NCBI RefSeq assembly: GCF_024158915.1
Contig: NZ_JAMZGF010000001.1
Location: 145,078-209,077 of the forward strand
Reading direction: 5' to 3'
Length of the DNA: 64,000 bases
Source: Chryseobacterium sp. S0630
GTDB lineage: Bacteria; Bacteroidota; Bacteroidia; Flavobacteriales; Weeksellaceae
Below the pieces are notes generated by a model that did not search any database, was not told the DNA's origin, and worked only from the letters and a program-made list of their open reading frames with translations. Below are positions 19,441-28,581 of the stretch, in pieces (the stretch's first letter is position 1; each line of letters opens with the position of its first letter). A program made the translations under genes and the position numbers.

Positions 19441-19495
19441 TCTTTGAAAGCTGTTCGTTGAGCATATTAATTTAGGAATATAAAATATAATATTC

Positions 19496-19569
19496 ATTCA
19501 ATAGGAGCGGGTTTTAACCCGCTTTTCTCTTTAACAGCTATTTCCATTGGCTTTAGCCAAAACCTACCA
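19496..19569. repeat. Double-hairpin intergenic repeat, copy A
   Basis: Two hairpins in tandem, GCGGGTTTTAACCCGC and then TTGGCTTTAGCCAA, follow an AATAGGA start. A second copy with the same order lies at 58691-58756. The design resembles mobile REP-like elements seen many times in flavobacterial genomes. Confidence 0.7.
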
Positions 19570-19580
19570 AAGATGAGTAC

Positions 19581-19610
19581 ATAAAAAAGCCATCAGATTT
19601 CTGATGGCTT
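19581..19610 (-). terminator. Terminator of the NlpC/P60 gene
   Basis: A stem AAGCCATCAG/CTGATGGCTT with a four-base loop is followed on the minus strand by TTTTTT. Confidence 0.82.
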
Positions 19611-19637
19611 CATTATTTTAATCAATTATTTATAAAA

Positions 19638-20348
19638 TTAAAAATTTGCGGGTGTAGTAAGAGTAGTAGCTGCTAAGTTATTGTAAGCTTCTCCTTCTTC
19701 GTTGATCACTCTTTTTGCGAATCTGAATTTAGGTCCCCAATAAGAATCATTCAGTGAAGAAATCATTACTCCTTTTGATGTTGCTGCGTGGATAAATTTA
19801 ATCTCACCCTCTTCAGTAACACTTTCTACAATACCTACGTGAGAAATTCTTCTTCCGTGAGAAAAGAAGATTAAGTCTCCTTTCTGTAGCTCTCCTTTTT
19901 CAATTCTTTCCCCTTCCTGAGCCTGAGAAGCTGCTACTCTAGGTAAGCTAAGACCTGCTGCTGCTCCGAATACAGAAAGAACGAAAGCTGAACAATCGAT
20001 ACCGTTTCTGGTTGTTCCTCCATATCTGTAAGGAGTTCCAAGGTATGTTTCAGCTTCTTCAAGGATACCGTCAATGGTTTTATTATGTTTGATTGCTTTT
20101 GCAATCTCAGAATTCTTAACTGCTTTTTTAGCACTAGCGATAGATGCAGCCTTTTCAGCAAGGAATGAGTCGATAAGTTTTTGCTTATCCTGCTCCATTT
20201 TTTTGTTATCTATAGAAGCTAGTTTGGCATCTGTTTTGTATTCTTTTGTGTAAGTTGCTGGTTTTGAAACCACATAATTTGTAGCACACGATTGCAAAGA
20301 AACTGTAGTAACTAAAGCAACTAAATAAAACAAAACTCTTTTCTTCAT
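19638..20348 (-). CDS. C40 (NlpC/P60) peptidoglycan hydrolase lipoprotein
   Basis: The product (236 residues) has a lipoprotein signal ending at Cys (VSLQSC, about residue 21), a roughly 80-residue Lys-rich linker and a C-terminal NlpC/P60 domain. The catalytic Cys is in GIDCSAFV, the His in HVGIV and a third polar residue in FIHAAT. Such enzymes cut D-Glu-meso-DAP bonds in peptide stems. It is monocistronic, with a promoter at 20400-20407 and its own terminator. Confidence 0.92.
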   Translation of the reverse strand: MKKRVLFYLVALVTTVSLQSCATNYVVSKPATYTKEYKTDAKLASIDNKKMEQDKQKLIDSFLAEKAASIASAKKAVKNSEIAKAIKHNKTIDGILEEAETYLGTPYRYGGTTRNGIDCSAFVLSVFGAAAGLSLPRVAASQAQEGERIEKGELQKGDLIFFSHGRRISHVGIVESVTEEGEIKFIHAATSKGVMISSLNDSYWGPKFRFAKRVINEEGEAYNNLAATTLTTPANF

Positions 20349-20465
20349 ATATATTTGATTATCCGTGTTAAAAAGGAATATTTATTTTCAAAAGCATTAC
20401 AAAAGTAGAGATTCCGAGCAAAAGACCCCTGATATGATAATTGTCAGGATCTTATTTTAACACAT

Positions 20466-20541
20466 TTTAACATATAATTTACATATGTTAAAGAAAAATA
20501 AACCGCAACAGCCTGTTTTTGGTAAGTGTGCGGTTTTTTTT
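20466..20541 (+). ncRNA. Candidate small RNA or orphan terminator
   Basis: A hairpin with arms TTTAACATAT/ATATGTTAAA is followed by a terminator-like hairpin AACCGCA/TGCGGTT ending in eight T on the plus strand. No plus-strand gene precedes it, so it may end a short untranslated RNA. No promoter was identified with confidence. Confidence 0.3.
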
Positions 20542-20631
20542 ATTAAGATTCTTTAACAAACTCAATCGATTTTCTTCTAGATATCAGGTTTCGTGATATA
20601 AAACTCTAATTTTCAGGGCTGTTAATAAAAC

Positions 20632-20662
20632 AAAAAAATTCCCCGGAAAACCGAGGAATTTA
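20632..20662 (-). terminator. Terminator of glnN
   Basis: An AAATTCCTCGG/CCGGGGAATTT stem with one mismatch and a TTTT loop is followed by a T run on the minus strand. Confidence 0.82.
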
Positions 20663-20687
20663 AACTAATATGGAACTTTACAGGACG

Positions 20688-22883
20688 TTATTTTGTAAAC
20701 AACATTTCTCTGTATTTTGTCATCGGCCAAAGCTCATCGTCCACCATCATTTCCAATGCGTCAGAAGCTTCTCTGATCGGATCAAATAATGGTTTTACTT
20801 TGTTACAATAGCTTTCTGCCTGTTTTTGGCTGTCTGAAATACCTTTGGCTGTTTCTCTGGCTTTTAGAAGCTCTTCAACACCAAGTTTAATTTTTGAAAC
20901 ATTTTCAGAAATGCTTGTAATTAAACTCATTTGTTCTTTTGCTAAAGATTTGAATTCTTTATCACCAAAGATTTCTTTAAGACCTTTTACATTTTCAATT
21001 AATCTGTTCTGATAATTTAATGCAGAAGGAATGATGTGGTTTCTTGCGATGTCACCTAATACTCTTGATTCGATATCAATTACTGTAGAATATTTCTCTA
21101 ATTTGATTTCGTTTCTTGCCTCAACTTCTCTGTGGTTGAAAATTCCCATTTCTTCATATAGATCTAAGAATTTCTTATCCATTTCCTGTTTTAAAGCTTC
21201 AGGAGTTGTTTTAAGGTTGTTCAATCCTCTTTTCTTAGCTTCTTTCGCCCAGTCATCAGAATATCCGTCTCCTTCAAACATAATGTTTTTACACTGCTTG
21301 ATGTATTCTCTCAATACATTGAAGATCGCTTCGTCTTTCTTAAGACCTGTTTCAATTAAAGCATCCACTTCTTTCTTGAAATCATTAAGCTGTTTTGCAG
21401 CAATAGTGTTCATTACTGTCATAGACTCTGCACAGTTTGCAGAAGAACCTACCGCTCTGATTTCAAATTTATTTCCTGTAAATGCAAATGGAGAAGTTCT
21501 GTTTCTGTCAGTATTATCTAACAAGATTTCAGGAATCTTTCCAACTACATTTAATTTTAATTCTGTTTTCTCTTCCGGAGATAGTTTTCCGTTGGTTACT
21601 TTTTCAAGTTCTTCCAATACACTGAACAACTGACTTCCGATAAATACGGAGATGATTGCAGGAGGAGCTTCGTTAGCACCAAGTCTGTGGTCATTGCTTG
21701 CAGAAGCGATACTTGCTCTTAAAAGGTCTGCATATTCGTGAACCGCTTTAATTGTGTTAACAAAGAATGTTAAGAACTGTAAGTTTTTCTTTGGATTTCT
21801 TCCCGGGCTTAAAAGGTTTTCACCAGTATCTGTAGCTAAAGACCAGTTGTTGTGTTTTCCGCTTCCGTTTACTCCAGCGAATGGTTTTTCGTGGAAAAGA
21901 ATGTGGAAGTGGTGTTTGTGGGCTACTCTTGCCATGATGTCCATCAACAAAGAGTTGTGGTCTACAGCAACGTTTACTTCTTCAAACATTGGTGCAAGCT
22001 CGAACTGGTTAGGGGCAACCTCGTTGTGTCTTGTTGTTGCAGGGATACCCAATTTCATACATTCGATTTCCAGCTCTTTCATGAAGTTCATTACTCTTGT
22101 AGGAATAGAACCGAAATAGTGGTCATCAAGCTGCTGTCCTTTTGCAGGAGAATGTCCTAATAATGTCTTACCTGTTAATACAAGATCCGGACGAGATTGG
22201 TATAATGCTGAATCAACAAGGAAATATTCCTGCTCCCAACCCAAAGTAGGCGTTACCTTCGTTACGTTTTTGTCAAAATACTGCATTACGTTAGTCGCAG
22301 CCTCATCTACAGCGTTCAAAGCTCTCAAAAGAGGTGCTTTGTAATCTAATGTTTCTCCTGTATAAGAGATAAAGATAGAAGGAATACATAATGTAGTTCC
22401 CATAATGAATGCCGGAGATGTAGGATCCCAAGCTGTATAACCTCTTGCTTCAAAAGTATTTCTGATACCTCCGTTAGGGAAAGACGATGCGTCTGGCTCC
22501 TGCTGGATAAGCATGTTTCCACTGAATCTTTCGATTGCTCTACCTCCTTCAATTGGAGTGAAGAAAGAATCGTGCTTTTCTGCAGTAGTACCTGTTAAAG
22601 GCTGGAACCAGTGCGTGTAGTGGGTTACACCTTTGCTCATTGCCCAGTCTTTCATTGCTACAGCTACCTGATCTGCAATATGTCTCTGGATTTTAGTTCC
22701 TTTTTTAATAGCGTCGATAATAGAACCGAATGCTTCTTTCGTTAAATATTCTCTCATGGTTTCTTCTGAGAAAACATTTTTGCAGAATAGCTCTGATAAT
22801 TTCGCAGGGATCTCAACAGAGTTGTCTTTTCTGAAATCCTTAAATGGAAGGGTTTCTAATGCTTTGAATCTTAAGGTTGACAT
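20688..22883 (-). CDS. glnN: Glutamine synthetase type III
   Basis: The product (731 residues) is the large GSIII form of glutamine synthetase, common in Bacteroidota, which assimilates ammonia into glutamine. The length and motifs HYTHWFQPLTG, GWEQEYFLVD, HNEVAPNQFELAP, GSGKHNNWS and NDHRLGANEAPPAI mark GSIII rather than the shorter GSI/GSII. It is monocistronic with a TAAATTTG element at 22907-22914 (minus strand) and its own terminator. No ammonium transporter or PII gene is adjacent. Confidence 0.97.
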   Translation of the reverse strand: MSTLRFKALETLPFKDFRKDNSVEIPAKLSELFCKNVFSEETMREYLTKEAFGSIIDAIKKGTKIQRHIADQVAVAMKDWAMSKGVTHYTHWFQPLTGTTAEKHDSFFTPIEGGRAIERFSGNMLIQQEPDASSFPNGGIRNTFEARGYTAWDPTSPAFIMGTTLCIPSIFISYTGETLDYKAPLLRALNAVDEAATNVMQYFDKNVTKVTPTLGWEQEYFLVDSALYQSRPDLVLTGKTLLGHSPAKGQQLDDHYFGSIPTRVMNFMKELEIECMKLGIPATTRHNEVAPNQFELAPMFEEVNVAVDHNSLLMDIMARVAHKHHFHILFHEKPFAGVNGSGKHNNWSLATDTGENLLSPGRNPKKNLQFLTFFVNTIKAVHEYADLLRASIASASNDHRLGANEAPPAIISVFIGSQLFSVLEELEKVTNGKLSPEEKTELKLNVVGKIPEILLDNTDRNRTSPFAFTGNKFEIRAVGSSANCAESMTVMNTIAAKQLNDFKKEVDALIETGLKKDEAIFNVLREYIKQCKNIMFEGDGYSDDWAKEAKKRGLNNLKTTPEALKQEMDKKFLDLYEEMGIFNHREVEARNEIKLEKYSTVIDIESRVLGDIARNHIIPSALNYQNRLIENVKGLKEIFGDKEFKSLAKEQMSLITSISENVSKIKLGVEELLKARETAKGISDSQKQAESYCNKVKPLFDPIREASDALEMMVDDELWPMTKYREMLFTK

Positions 22884-23188
22884 AATTGGGTTGATTTTTT
22901 ACAGGGCAAATTTACGAAAAAAATGAATCGAAAACATTTTGACCCTAAAAAAATTAGGGGTGTTTTGAAAATTTATATAATTTAAACAGATGTTTGGTGT
23001 TTTTTTAACGGGGTGTTTTTTGATTTATTGCTTAAAACATGAGATTCTGAGCCCGTTTTCTAAGGTAGAAATATAAATGTGTTATATGGAGTACAATTTA
23101 CAATAATTCTACGAGATTAAGCTACTTATTAAAAGACAGTTAAAATAAAGTGGGCAAAGATTTTGTATATTTGTGTGAAATTTATTTT
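22884..23188. other. Intergenic region with divergent promoters
   Basis: These 305 bases carry TAAATTTG on the minus strand (22907-22914) for glnN and TATATTTG on the plus strand (23166-23173) for the downstream gene. A small hairpin CCCTAA/TTAGGG lies at about 22943-22960. I see no gene. Confidence 0.55.
23166..23173 (+). promoter_or_regulatory. -7 promoter element of the DUF6909-like gene
   Basis: TATATTTG lies 15 bp before ATG 23189 and overlaps a longer upstream reading frame, which argues for the downstream start. Confidence 0.5.
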
Positions 23189-24880
23189 ATGACAAATTCT
23201 AGAGCAAGAGAAACCACAGAGGCTATTGAAAGACTATACATCTCTATGAGACACTTATTTTATAGAGGATTTTTCAAGCCGGGCGGAGTTTCAGGAGAGA
23301 GTATCAGAAGTTTGTTAAAGACCATCAATCCGGAAATTTACGGAACCATGAATATTCCAAGTAAATTGGAACTTGACGGTTTGATGTATGTACTAGACAG
23401 GCTTCCGGAAGGAATTGAAGAATGCGCTTTTATTCATCTTACATCTGATGAAGGGTTTGATAAAGGAAGTTTCGAACCTATTGTTCCCAAGAAAAGAAGA
23501 AGAAACTGTTATAGAATAGACGAACACCAGATGAATATTGAGGTTCTTTTGGGCCGTTCCGAAATTTATGACATTCTTACCCACCTTACTTTCCTTTTTA
23601 TAGAAGCTGACAAAATCCGTAATCTGGCATTCATTCAGGACGAGAACTGGAAGCCGACACGTGCCTTCAAAATTATTGAAGAAGTAGTAAAGGGTGAAAA
23701 GAAATACAGCAGAAAAGAAAAAGAAGTAGCACTTATTCATCTTTCTTCTTTAATAGGAAGATCTTTTGATGAGACTTTAAGAGCTTATAATACTTTTGGT
23801 GATGATCACAATCCGGATCGTCTGTTTAAAATCATTTACAACTTAGCAAAAGTAAGTCTTGATGATGCGAAAGGAAGCAGAGAAAGAGAAATTCATTTCA
23901 GTTCTATATTAAAAGAAAGAGTAGGTCACCACTATTTTGGAGAAAAATGGGCGAACAAAGTGAAAGAGGTTTTATTTGAAAACAATCTCCACATGCGTCC
24001 GCTTCATATTATTTCAGCCAATATGCACTCGGTGAAAAATATGCTGTATGCCAATAATGCCCTTAAAAAGAAGCAACACCACGAGGTGGATTATAAACTA
24101 TACGAAGAGATTTCAAACAAGAAAGAACTTCGTGATAAAGTTTCAAAATATGCTTTGGAGGAAGGAATGATCCATATTGCAGACAAGAGTGGAAGTAATA
24201 TTGATGTTCAAATCATAGACCTCAGCAAAACAGACCTGAAGAATACACCATTTGCAGACTGCAAGTTCGGAGGAGATGATGTAGTAATGGTTTTTGACTA
24301 TGCTTTCGGAGAACAGGCTTTTGAAGTAATGGATGAATTACTTAGACCTTTTGAACATAAAGGAGAAGTATATATGATGCATGTAAAATCTGTTTCCATT
24401 ATGGGGAAAGCAGGTATTCTTACGGGAGAAAAAGGAGATATCATGATTCCTACTTCTCATATCTTTGAAGGAACTGCAGATAACTATCCTTTTGAAAATG
24501 CTTTAAAACTTGAAGATTTTAAAGATGATGAATTAAAAGCTTTTGAAGGGCCAATGATTACTGTTTTGGGAACTTCTCTTCAGAATAAAGATATTCTATT
24601 GTACTTTATGAATACTTCATGGAAAGCAATTGGTCTTGAAATGGAAGGAGCACACTACCAGAAAGCCATTCAGGTAGCATCCAAGATCAGACACCATATT
24701 TCACCGGATCTGTTTGTAATGTATGCTTATTATGCATCTGATAATCCATTGGAAACAGGAAGTACATTATCTTCAGGAGGATTAGGTCTTACAGGAGTAA
24801 AACCAACGTACCTGATCACTTTAAGAATCCTTGAAAAGATTTTAAGAAGTGGTAAGAAAGAAGCTTCTGCTAAAAAATAA
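23189..24880 (+). CDS. DUF6909-like conserved protein, nucleoside-phosphorylase-like C-terminus
   Basis: The product (563 residues from ATG 23189, MTNSRARETTEAIERLY) looks like the large Bacteroidota family I recall as DUF6909; I could not check this. The N-terminal half is helical and charged. The C-terminal half contains FGEQAFEVMDELL, GKAGILTGEKGDIMIPTSH and IGLEMEGAHYQKA, the last resembling the MEGAA substrate loop of purine nucleoside phosphorylase and MTA nucleosidase folds. A nucleoside or nucleotide substrate is therefore possible but unproven. It is transcribed alone and ends at a hairpin terminator. Confidence 0.72.
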   Translation: MTNSRARETTEAIERLYISMRHLFYRGFFKPGGVSGESIRSLLKTINPEIYGTMNIPSKLELDGLMYVLDRLPEGIEECAFIHLTSDEGFDKGSFEPIVPKKRRRNCYRIDEHQMNIEVLLGRSEIYDILTHLTFLFIEADKIRNLAFIQDENWKPTRAFKIIEEVVKGEKKYSRKEKEVALIHLSSLIGRSFDETLRAYNTFGDDHNPDRLFKIIYNLAKVSLDDAKGSREREIHFSSILKERVGHHYFGEKWANKVKEVLFENNLHMRPLHIISANMHSVKNMLYANNALKKKQHHEVDYKLYEEISNKKELRDKVSKYALEEGMIHIADKSGSNIDVQIIDLSKTDLKNTPFADCKFGGDDVVMVFDYAFGEQAFEVMDELLRPFEHKGEVYMMHVKSVSIMGKAGILTGEKGDIMIPTSHIFEGTADNYPFENALKLEDFKDDELKAFEGPMITVLGTSLQNKDILLYFMNTSWKAIGLEMEGAHYQKAIQVASKIRHHISPDLFVMYAYYASDNPLETGSTLSSGGLGLTGVKPTYLITLRILEKILRSGKKEASAKK

Positions 24881-24903
24881 TTGTAATTCAATATTATAAT
24901 ATC

Positions 24904-24938
24904 AACCTCAGATACTTTTTGTATTTGAGGTTTTTTTG
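24904..24938 (+). terminator. Terminator after the DUF6909-like gene
   Basis: An AACCTCA-ATAC/GTAT-TGAGGTT stem is followed by TTTTTTT. Confidence 0.83.
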
Positions 24939-25074
24939 TAATTAGTTAAACACGAATATCACAATTTTTTTTGCACAAATTGCACTATGTTATTGTGTTT
25001 AAAATAGTGGTTTTCATTGGTGAAATTTGTGTTTAAATAAAAACCTATCTTTAGGAAACATAAATAAAATATCC

Positions 25075-25551
25075 ATGAGCTCAGTTTCACAACTTGTCAA
25101 AAGATTCAGAGAGGTTCTGCTGGATGGTCTCTGGATCGCTAATACGAATTTTAAAGATCAGCTTTCAGAGGTGAGCTGGGAACAGGCGGTAACAAAAGTA
25201 GATGCTTTAAATACCATTGCTATGCTCACTTTTCATATTGATTATTATATTGCAGGAATTGTCAATGTCTTTGAAGGAGGAGATCTTGAGATTAAAGATA
25301 AATTCAGTTTTGATCTTCCTCCCATAGAATCTCAACAACAATGGGAAGATTTGTTGAATAAGCTCTGGACGGATTCTGAAAAATTTGCCACATTATTAGA
25401 ACAAATGCCGGATTCCAAACTTGATGAGGTTTTCGTAGATGAAAAATATGGAACTTACCGAAGAAATATCGACGGAATGATTGAGCATAGCTACTATCAT
25501 CTGGGGCAGATTACTTTAATTAAAAAACTGTTGAAAAGCAGATCAAACTAA
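25075..25551 (+). CDS. DinB-like (DUF1572-type) protein
   Basis: A 158-residue four-helix-bundle protein with the layout of the DinB/YfiT metal-binding superfamily. Candidate metal-ligand histidines are in LTFHIDYY (near residue 55) and in the C-terminal IEHSYYHLGQITLIKKL, which fits the usual H-x(n)-HxxxH spacing. ATG 25075 is chosen because the family starts at SVSQLVKRFREVLLDGLW; an upstream frame extension is not conserved-looking. Members are mostly of unknown function (thiol transfer or stress). Neighbours give no hint. Confidence 0.75.
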   Translation: MSSVSQLVKRFREVLLDGLWIANTNFKDQLSEVSWEQAVTKVDALNTIAMLTFHIDYYIAGIVNVFEGGDLEIKDKFSFDLPPIESQQQWEDLLNKLWTDSEKFATLLEQMPDSKLDEVFVDEKYGTYRRNIDGMIEHSYYHLGQITLIKKLLKSRSN

Positions 25552-25693
25552 CCATTTATATTTTCCAAAAAAGAATTTAACAATACAGATTAAAATCCAT
25601 CTAAAACCATAACAAACAGAATAAAACCTCAGAATAACTCCTATTTGAGGGTCTTATTTAAATTAACTACCTTTAGAAAAAATAAAATTTTAA

Positions 25694-27532
25694 ATGAGAA
25701 AATCGGCTGCAATCATTTTTGCGTTTATCATTTCACAATTTCAGGCTCAGCAAGGAGCTTATTATCAGCAGACTGCGAAGTACAAGATGGATATTGATGT
25801 CAATGCTGAAAAATTTACCTATCAGGGAAAACAAACTTTAGAATACACCAACAATTCTCCGGACGAGCTGAATGTGGTTTATTTCCACTTATACTGGAAT
25901 GCTTTCAAACCTAATTCTATGATGGATCAGAGAGTGGCTTCCCAAGGAAAAAATGGTGATGGGAGACTGCAGAAAGATGGTATTTCAAGACTCGCTTCCA
26001 TTCCTAAAGATCAGGAAGGCGCTCAGAATATTCACTGGATTAAGCAAAATGGGAAAGATCTGAAATTTGAAGTTCAGGAAACCATTATGAAAGTATATCT
26101 GGCAGAACCTATCAAGCCAAATTCTACCACTACATTTACAATGGATTGGGATTCTGTAATACCTCAGCAGATCAGAAGAAGCGGAAGAAACAACAGAGAA
26201 GGAGTGGATATGACCATGACGCAATGGTATCCGAAAATTGCTGAGTACGATTATGACGGCTGGGCAACTTTCGATTATTTGGGAAGAGAATTCCATGCGC
26301 CATTCTCCGATTTTGATGTTACTATTAAAATCAACAAAGATTATGTTGTAGGAGCAGGAGGAATTCTGGAGAATCCAACAGAGGTAAAAGGTTATGATGC
26401 CAATGCAAAAATAAAAACAGAAAAAGATAAAAAGGCAATCTGGAAATGGACCGCAAAAAACATTCTTGATTTTGCATGGAGTGCAGACAGAGATTATTCT
26501 GTAGAAAGCTTCAATGTTCCTGAAGGGCCAAAAGTATATCTGGTTTATCAGAAAAATGATAAAACAAAGGCATGGGGAGAATCACAGCCTTATATCACGA
26601 AGTATTTCCAGATCATGAATGCTCACTTTGGAAAATATGTATATCCAACCTACGCATTTATCCAGGGAGGAGATGGAGGAATGGAATACGGAATGTGTAC
26701 CATGATTTTAGGAGAAGCTAAAAACGTTAAAGATTTAATGGGCCTAATGGCTCACGAAGGATCTCACTCATGGTATCAGCAGATGCTGGCTACGAATGAA
26801 TCTGTACGCCCATGGATGGATGAAGGTTTTACAAGCTATGCAGAAGGCTATACTATGTATCAATTATTTCCTGAAGATCTGCCAAATCCTTTTGTGGAAA
26901 GACTCGATGCTTACAGAAAATTTGTTAAAAAAGGAATCGAAGAACCAGCTGTTTGGTTAGGAGATCACCATGATAACGGAACGTCTTACACGTATGCATC
27001 TTATGTAAAAGGAGAGTTGTATTTGGTGCAGCTTGGATACATTATGGGTGAACAAAATTTTGCAGAAACCTTAAAGCAATATTATGACCAGTGGAGTATG
27101 AAGCATCCTTCGGACAGAGATTTCCTTCACATTGCGCAGAAAGTATCAGGAATGGATCTGAAATGGTTCCATAACTATTGGATCAACACAACCAAGACAA
27201 TCGATTACGGAATTAAGGATGTAAAATACGATGCCAAGTCAACCACCATTACCTTAGTCAATAATGGTCAGGTTCCGATGCCTGTTGATTTTGGAGTGAT
27301 GACAACGGATAAGAAAGTAATCACTTATCAGATTCCAATGAATATGACTCATACATGGAAAGAAAAAGATATCTACGGAGAGTTGAAAACAATGCCTTAC
27401 TGGCCATGGACTCAGAAAGAATATACGCTTACCATTCCTTACACAAAATCTCAGTTATCTGTCTTGGGGATTGATTTCAGTCAGAGAATTGCAGATGTGA
27501 ATATGGAAAATAATTTTGTTGAAATAAAATAA
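25694..27532 (+). CDS. Secreted M1-family zinc metallopeptidase
   Basis: The product (612 residues) has a signal peptide (to about residue 19, FQAQQG) and the gluzincin domain of M1 aminopeptidases. Zinc ligands are His354 and His358 in HEGSH and Glu377 in WMDEGFTSYAE. The exopeptidase motif is seen as GGDGGMEYGMCT, a variant of GAMEN. It probably trims peptides in the periplasm or outside the cell. It has a TACCTTTA promoter-like element at 25668-25675 and a strong terminator. Confidence 0.92.
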   Translation: MRKSAAIIFAFIISQFQAQQGAYYQQTAKYKMDIDVNAEKFTYQGKQTLEYTNNSPDELNVVYFHLYWNAFKPNSMMDQRVASQGKNGDGRLQKDGISRLASIPKDQEGAQNIHWIKQNGKDLKFEVQETIMKVYLAEPIKPNSTTTFTMDWDSVIPQQIRRSGRNNREGVDMTMTQWYPKIAEYDYDGWATFDYLGREFHAPFSDFDVTIKINKDYVVGAGGILENPTEVKGYDANAKIKTEKDKKAIWKWTAKNILDFAWSADRDYSVESFNVPEGPKVYLVYQKNDKTKAWGESQPYITKYFQIMNAHFGKYVYPTYAFIQGGDGGMEYGMCTMILGEAKNVKDLMGLMAHEGSHSWYQQMLATNESVRPWMDEGFTSYAEGYTMYQLFPEDLPNPFVERLDAYRKFVKKGIEEPAVWLGDHHDNGTSYTYASYVKGELYLVQLGYIMGEQNFAETLKQYYDQWSMKHPSDRDFLHIAQKVSGMDLKWFHNYWINTTKTIDYGIKDVKYDAKSTTITLVNNGQVPMPVDFGVMTTDKKVITYQIPMNMTHTWKEKDIYGELKTMPYWPWTQKEYTLTIPYTKSQLSVLGIDFSQRIADVNMENNFVEIK

Positions 27533-27538
27533 TAGTAC

Positions 27539-27572
27539 AAACGGCGCGGAAATAGAATTTCCGCGCCGTTTA
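27539..27572 (+). terminator. Terminator after the M1 peptidase gene
   Basis: A long GC-rich hairpin, AACGGCGCGGAAA/TTTCCGCGCCGTT, is followed by TATTTT. Confidence 0.85.
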
Positions 27573-27636
27573 TTTTAAACCCTAATTAATTGTGAGGGAA
27601 AATATATTGTTACATATTTTTCTGTCGTAGGTCATA

Positions 27637-27744
27637 CTATTTCCTTTTTTGGTATATTCTATAAACAATGTAAATTATCAACAGGAATGATAGAAACACC
27701 ATACATTGTATTGTGAATAGGGTAAAGCTAAATTCTTCTATCAT
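27637..27744 (-). CDS. Tiny single-pass membrane protein (35 residues)
   Basis: ATG at 27744 overlaps the stop of the upstream lipoprotein gene in the form ATGA, a sign of coupled translation. The peptide starts MIEEFSFTLFTIQ, has one hydrophobic helix (about residues 9-28) and a basic end (YQKRK). It resembles the 38-residue product at 28257-28373 (EEFS, then LF and Q, one helix, basic tail). No function is known; candidates are an accessory or immunity-related membrane peptide of this cassette. Confidence 0.6.
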   Translation of the reverse strand: MIEEFSFTLFTIQCMVFLSFLLIIYIVYRIYQKRK

Positions 27745-28208
27745 TTTAAGCTATCTTTAGGTATTGGAAATAATTTCCAGTTCATATAATTCGGATATTT
27801 TCTTTTTAGAATTTCATAATAAATGTAATATGGTTTGGAGGGTTGTAGCTTTGTTTCAATAATAGCTTTTGAAACAAACCTTCCTCTCTTATCGTATTTA
27901 CAGGATAAACTCTTTCCTGATTTATAACTAAGAATATTGATGCTTATATAGTCTTTTTGTTGCAATATATTTAGACTATAAAATGTTTCGTCTTTCTTAT
28001 ACAAGAGCTCTTGTGCCTCTAAAAAAGTATAATTTGGGGTATTTTTAATGTCTAAATTGTTTTTCTCTCTGTAAAATGTTATTTTTTTAGGGAGTTCATT
28101 TTTAAATGCTTCAATAGTATTATTTAAAAGTATAGTTCTACTTGTTTTTTCTTTTTGGCATCCGGCTAATAAACTTAATACTAATAAAAATATGCTTATA
28201 ATTTTCAT
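27741..28208 (-). CDS. Small lipoprotein of unknown function
   Basis: A 155-residue protein with a lipoprotein signal (MKIISIFLLVLSLLAGC, lipid Cys17), then a mixed, Lys/Tyr-rich domain with no motif I recognise. Its stop codon overlaps the start of a tiny membrane-protein gene. It lies in a minus-strand cassette downstream of a Tae4-like amidase, so a role in protecting against that enzyme is possible but not shown. AT content is higher than in the housekeeping neighbours, consistent with an accessory origin. Confidence 0.65.
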   Translation of the reverse strand: MKIISIFLLVLSLLAGCQKEKTSRTILLNNTIEAFKNELPKKITFYREKNNLDIKNTPNYTFLEAQELLYKKDETFYSLNILQQKDYISINILSYKSGKSLSCKYDKRGRFVSKAIIETKLQPSKPYYIYYEILKRKYPNYMNWKLFPIPKDSLK

Positions 28209-28256
28209 ATGTGTACTTGTTTTAATTGATTAGAGTGACTTTTGCGGATCAAAAGA

Positions 28257-28373
28257 TTACTTTATTTTCTTGTAAATTTTATACACAAAATAACCTAATA
28301 CAATTAAGAAAATTAAAGCTAAAATTTGTAATCCAAATAAGCCTAAACTAAACTCTTCTGTTATTTGTTCCAT
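28257..28373 (-). CDS. Tiny single-pass membrane protein (38 residues)
   Basis: ATG at 28373 opens a 38-codon frame starting MEQITEEFSLGLFGLQ with one long hydrophobic segment (about residues 12-30) and a Lys-rich tail (YKIYKKIK). It shares the EEFS(F/L)xLFxxQ start, helix and basic tail with the gene at 27637-27744, so the two look like paralogs 500 bp apart. Similar tiny membrane proteins are scattered in flavobacteria, from memory. Function is unknown. Confidence 0.55.
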   Translation of the reverse strand: MEQITEEFSLGLFGLQILALIFLIVLGYFVYKIYKKIK

Positions 28374-28581
28374 GGTTTTATAATTTTTCTATGTGCTAAT
28401 TTTAAAAAAAATAGTTTTATTTTTTTAAAATTATTTTTTCTTTACCATTCTTATCATATTCAGCGATGAAAATAATTTCAAAAAAAACATTTTTCTTTTG
28501 CCTATAAATACGTTTTACAGGTCTGGTTCATTTTCGAACCCACTATATTTTATAAATATGTCCTCAGTAATGGAAATTAAT

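Larger units (their letters stand above)
20349..20687. other. Intergenic region: promoter, orphan terminator, glnN terminator
   Basis: These 339 bases hold the minus-strand -7 element TACTTTTG (20400-20407) of the NlpC gene, a 10-bp-arm hairpin (20466-20492) plus a plus-strand terminator with no gene before it (20499-20541), and the glnN terminator (20632-20662). Confidence 0.6.

Noticed and set aside
28500..28560. A GGTTC/GAACC hairpin that looked like a tRNA T-arm
   Set aside because: The flanks do not form the acceptor, D or anticodon stems; it is only a short inverted repeat.
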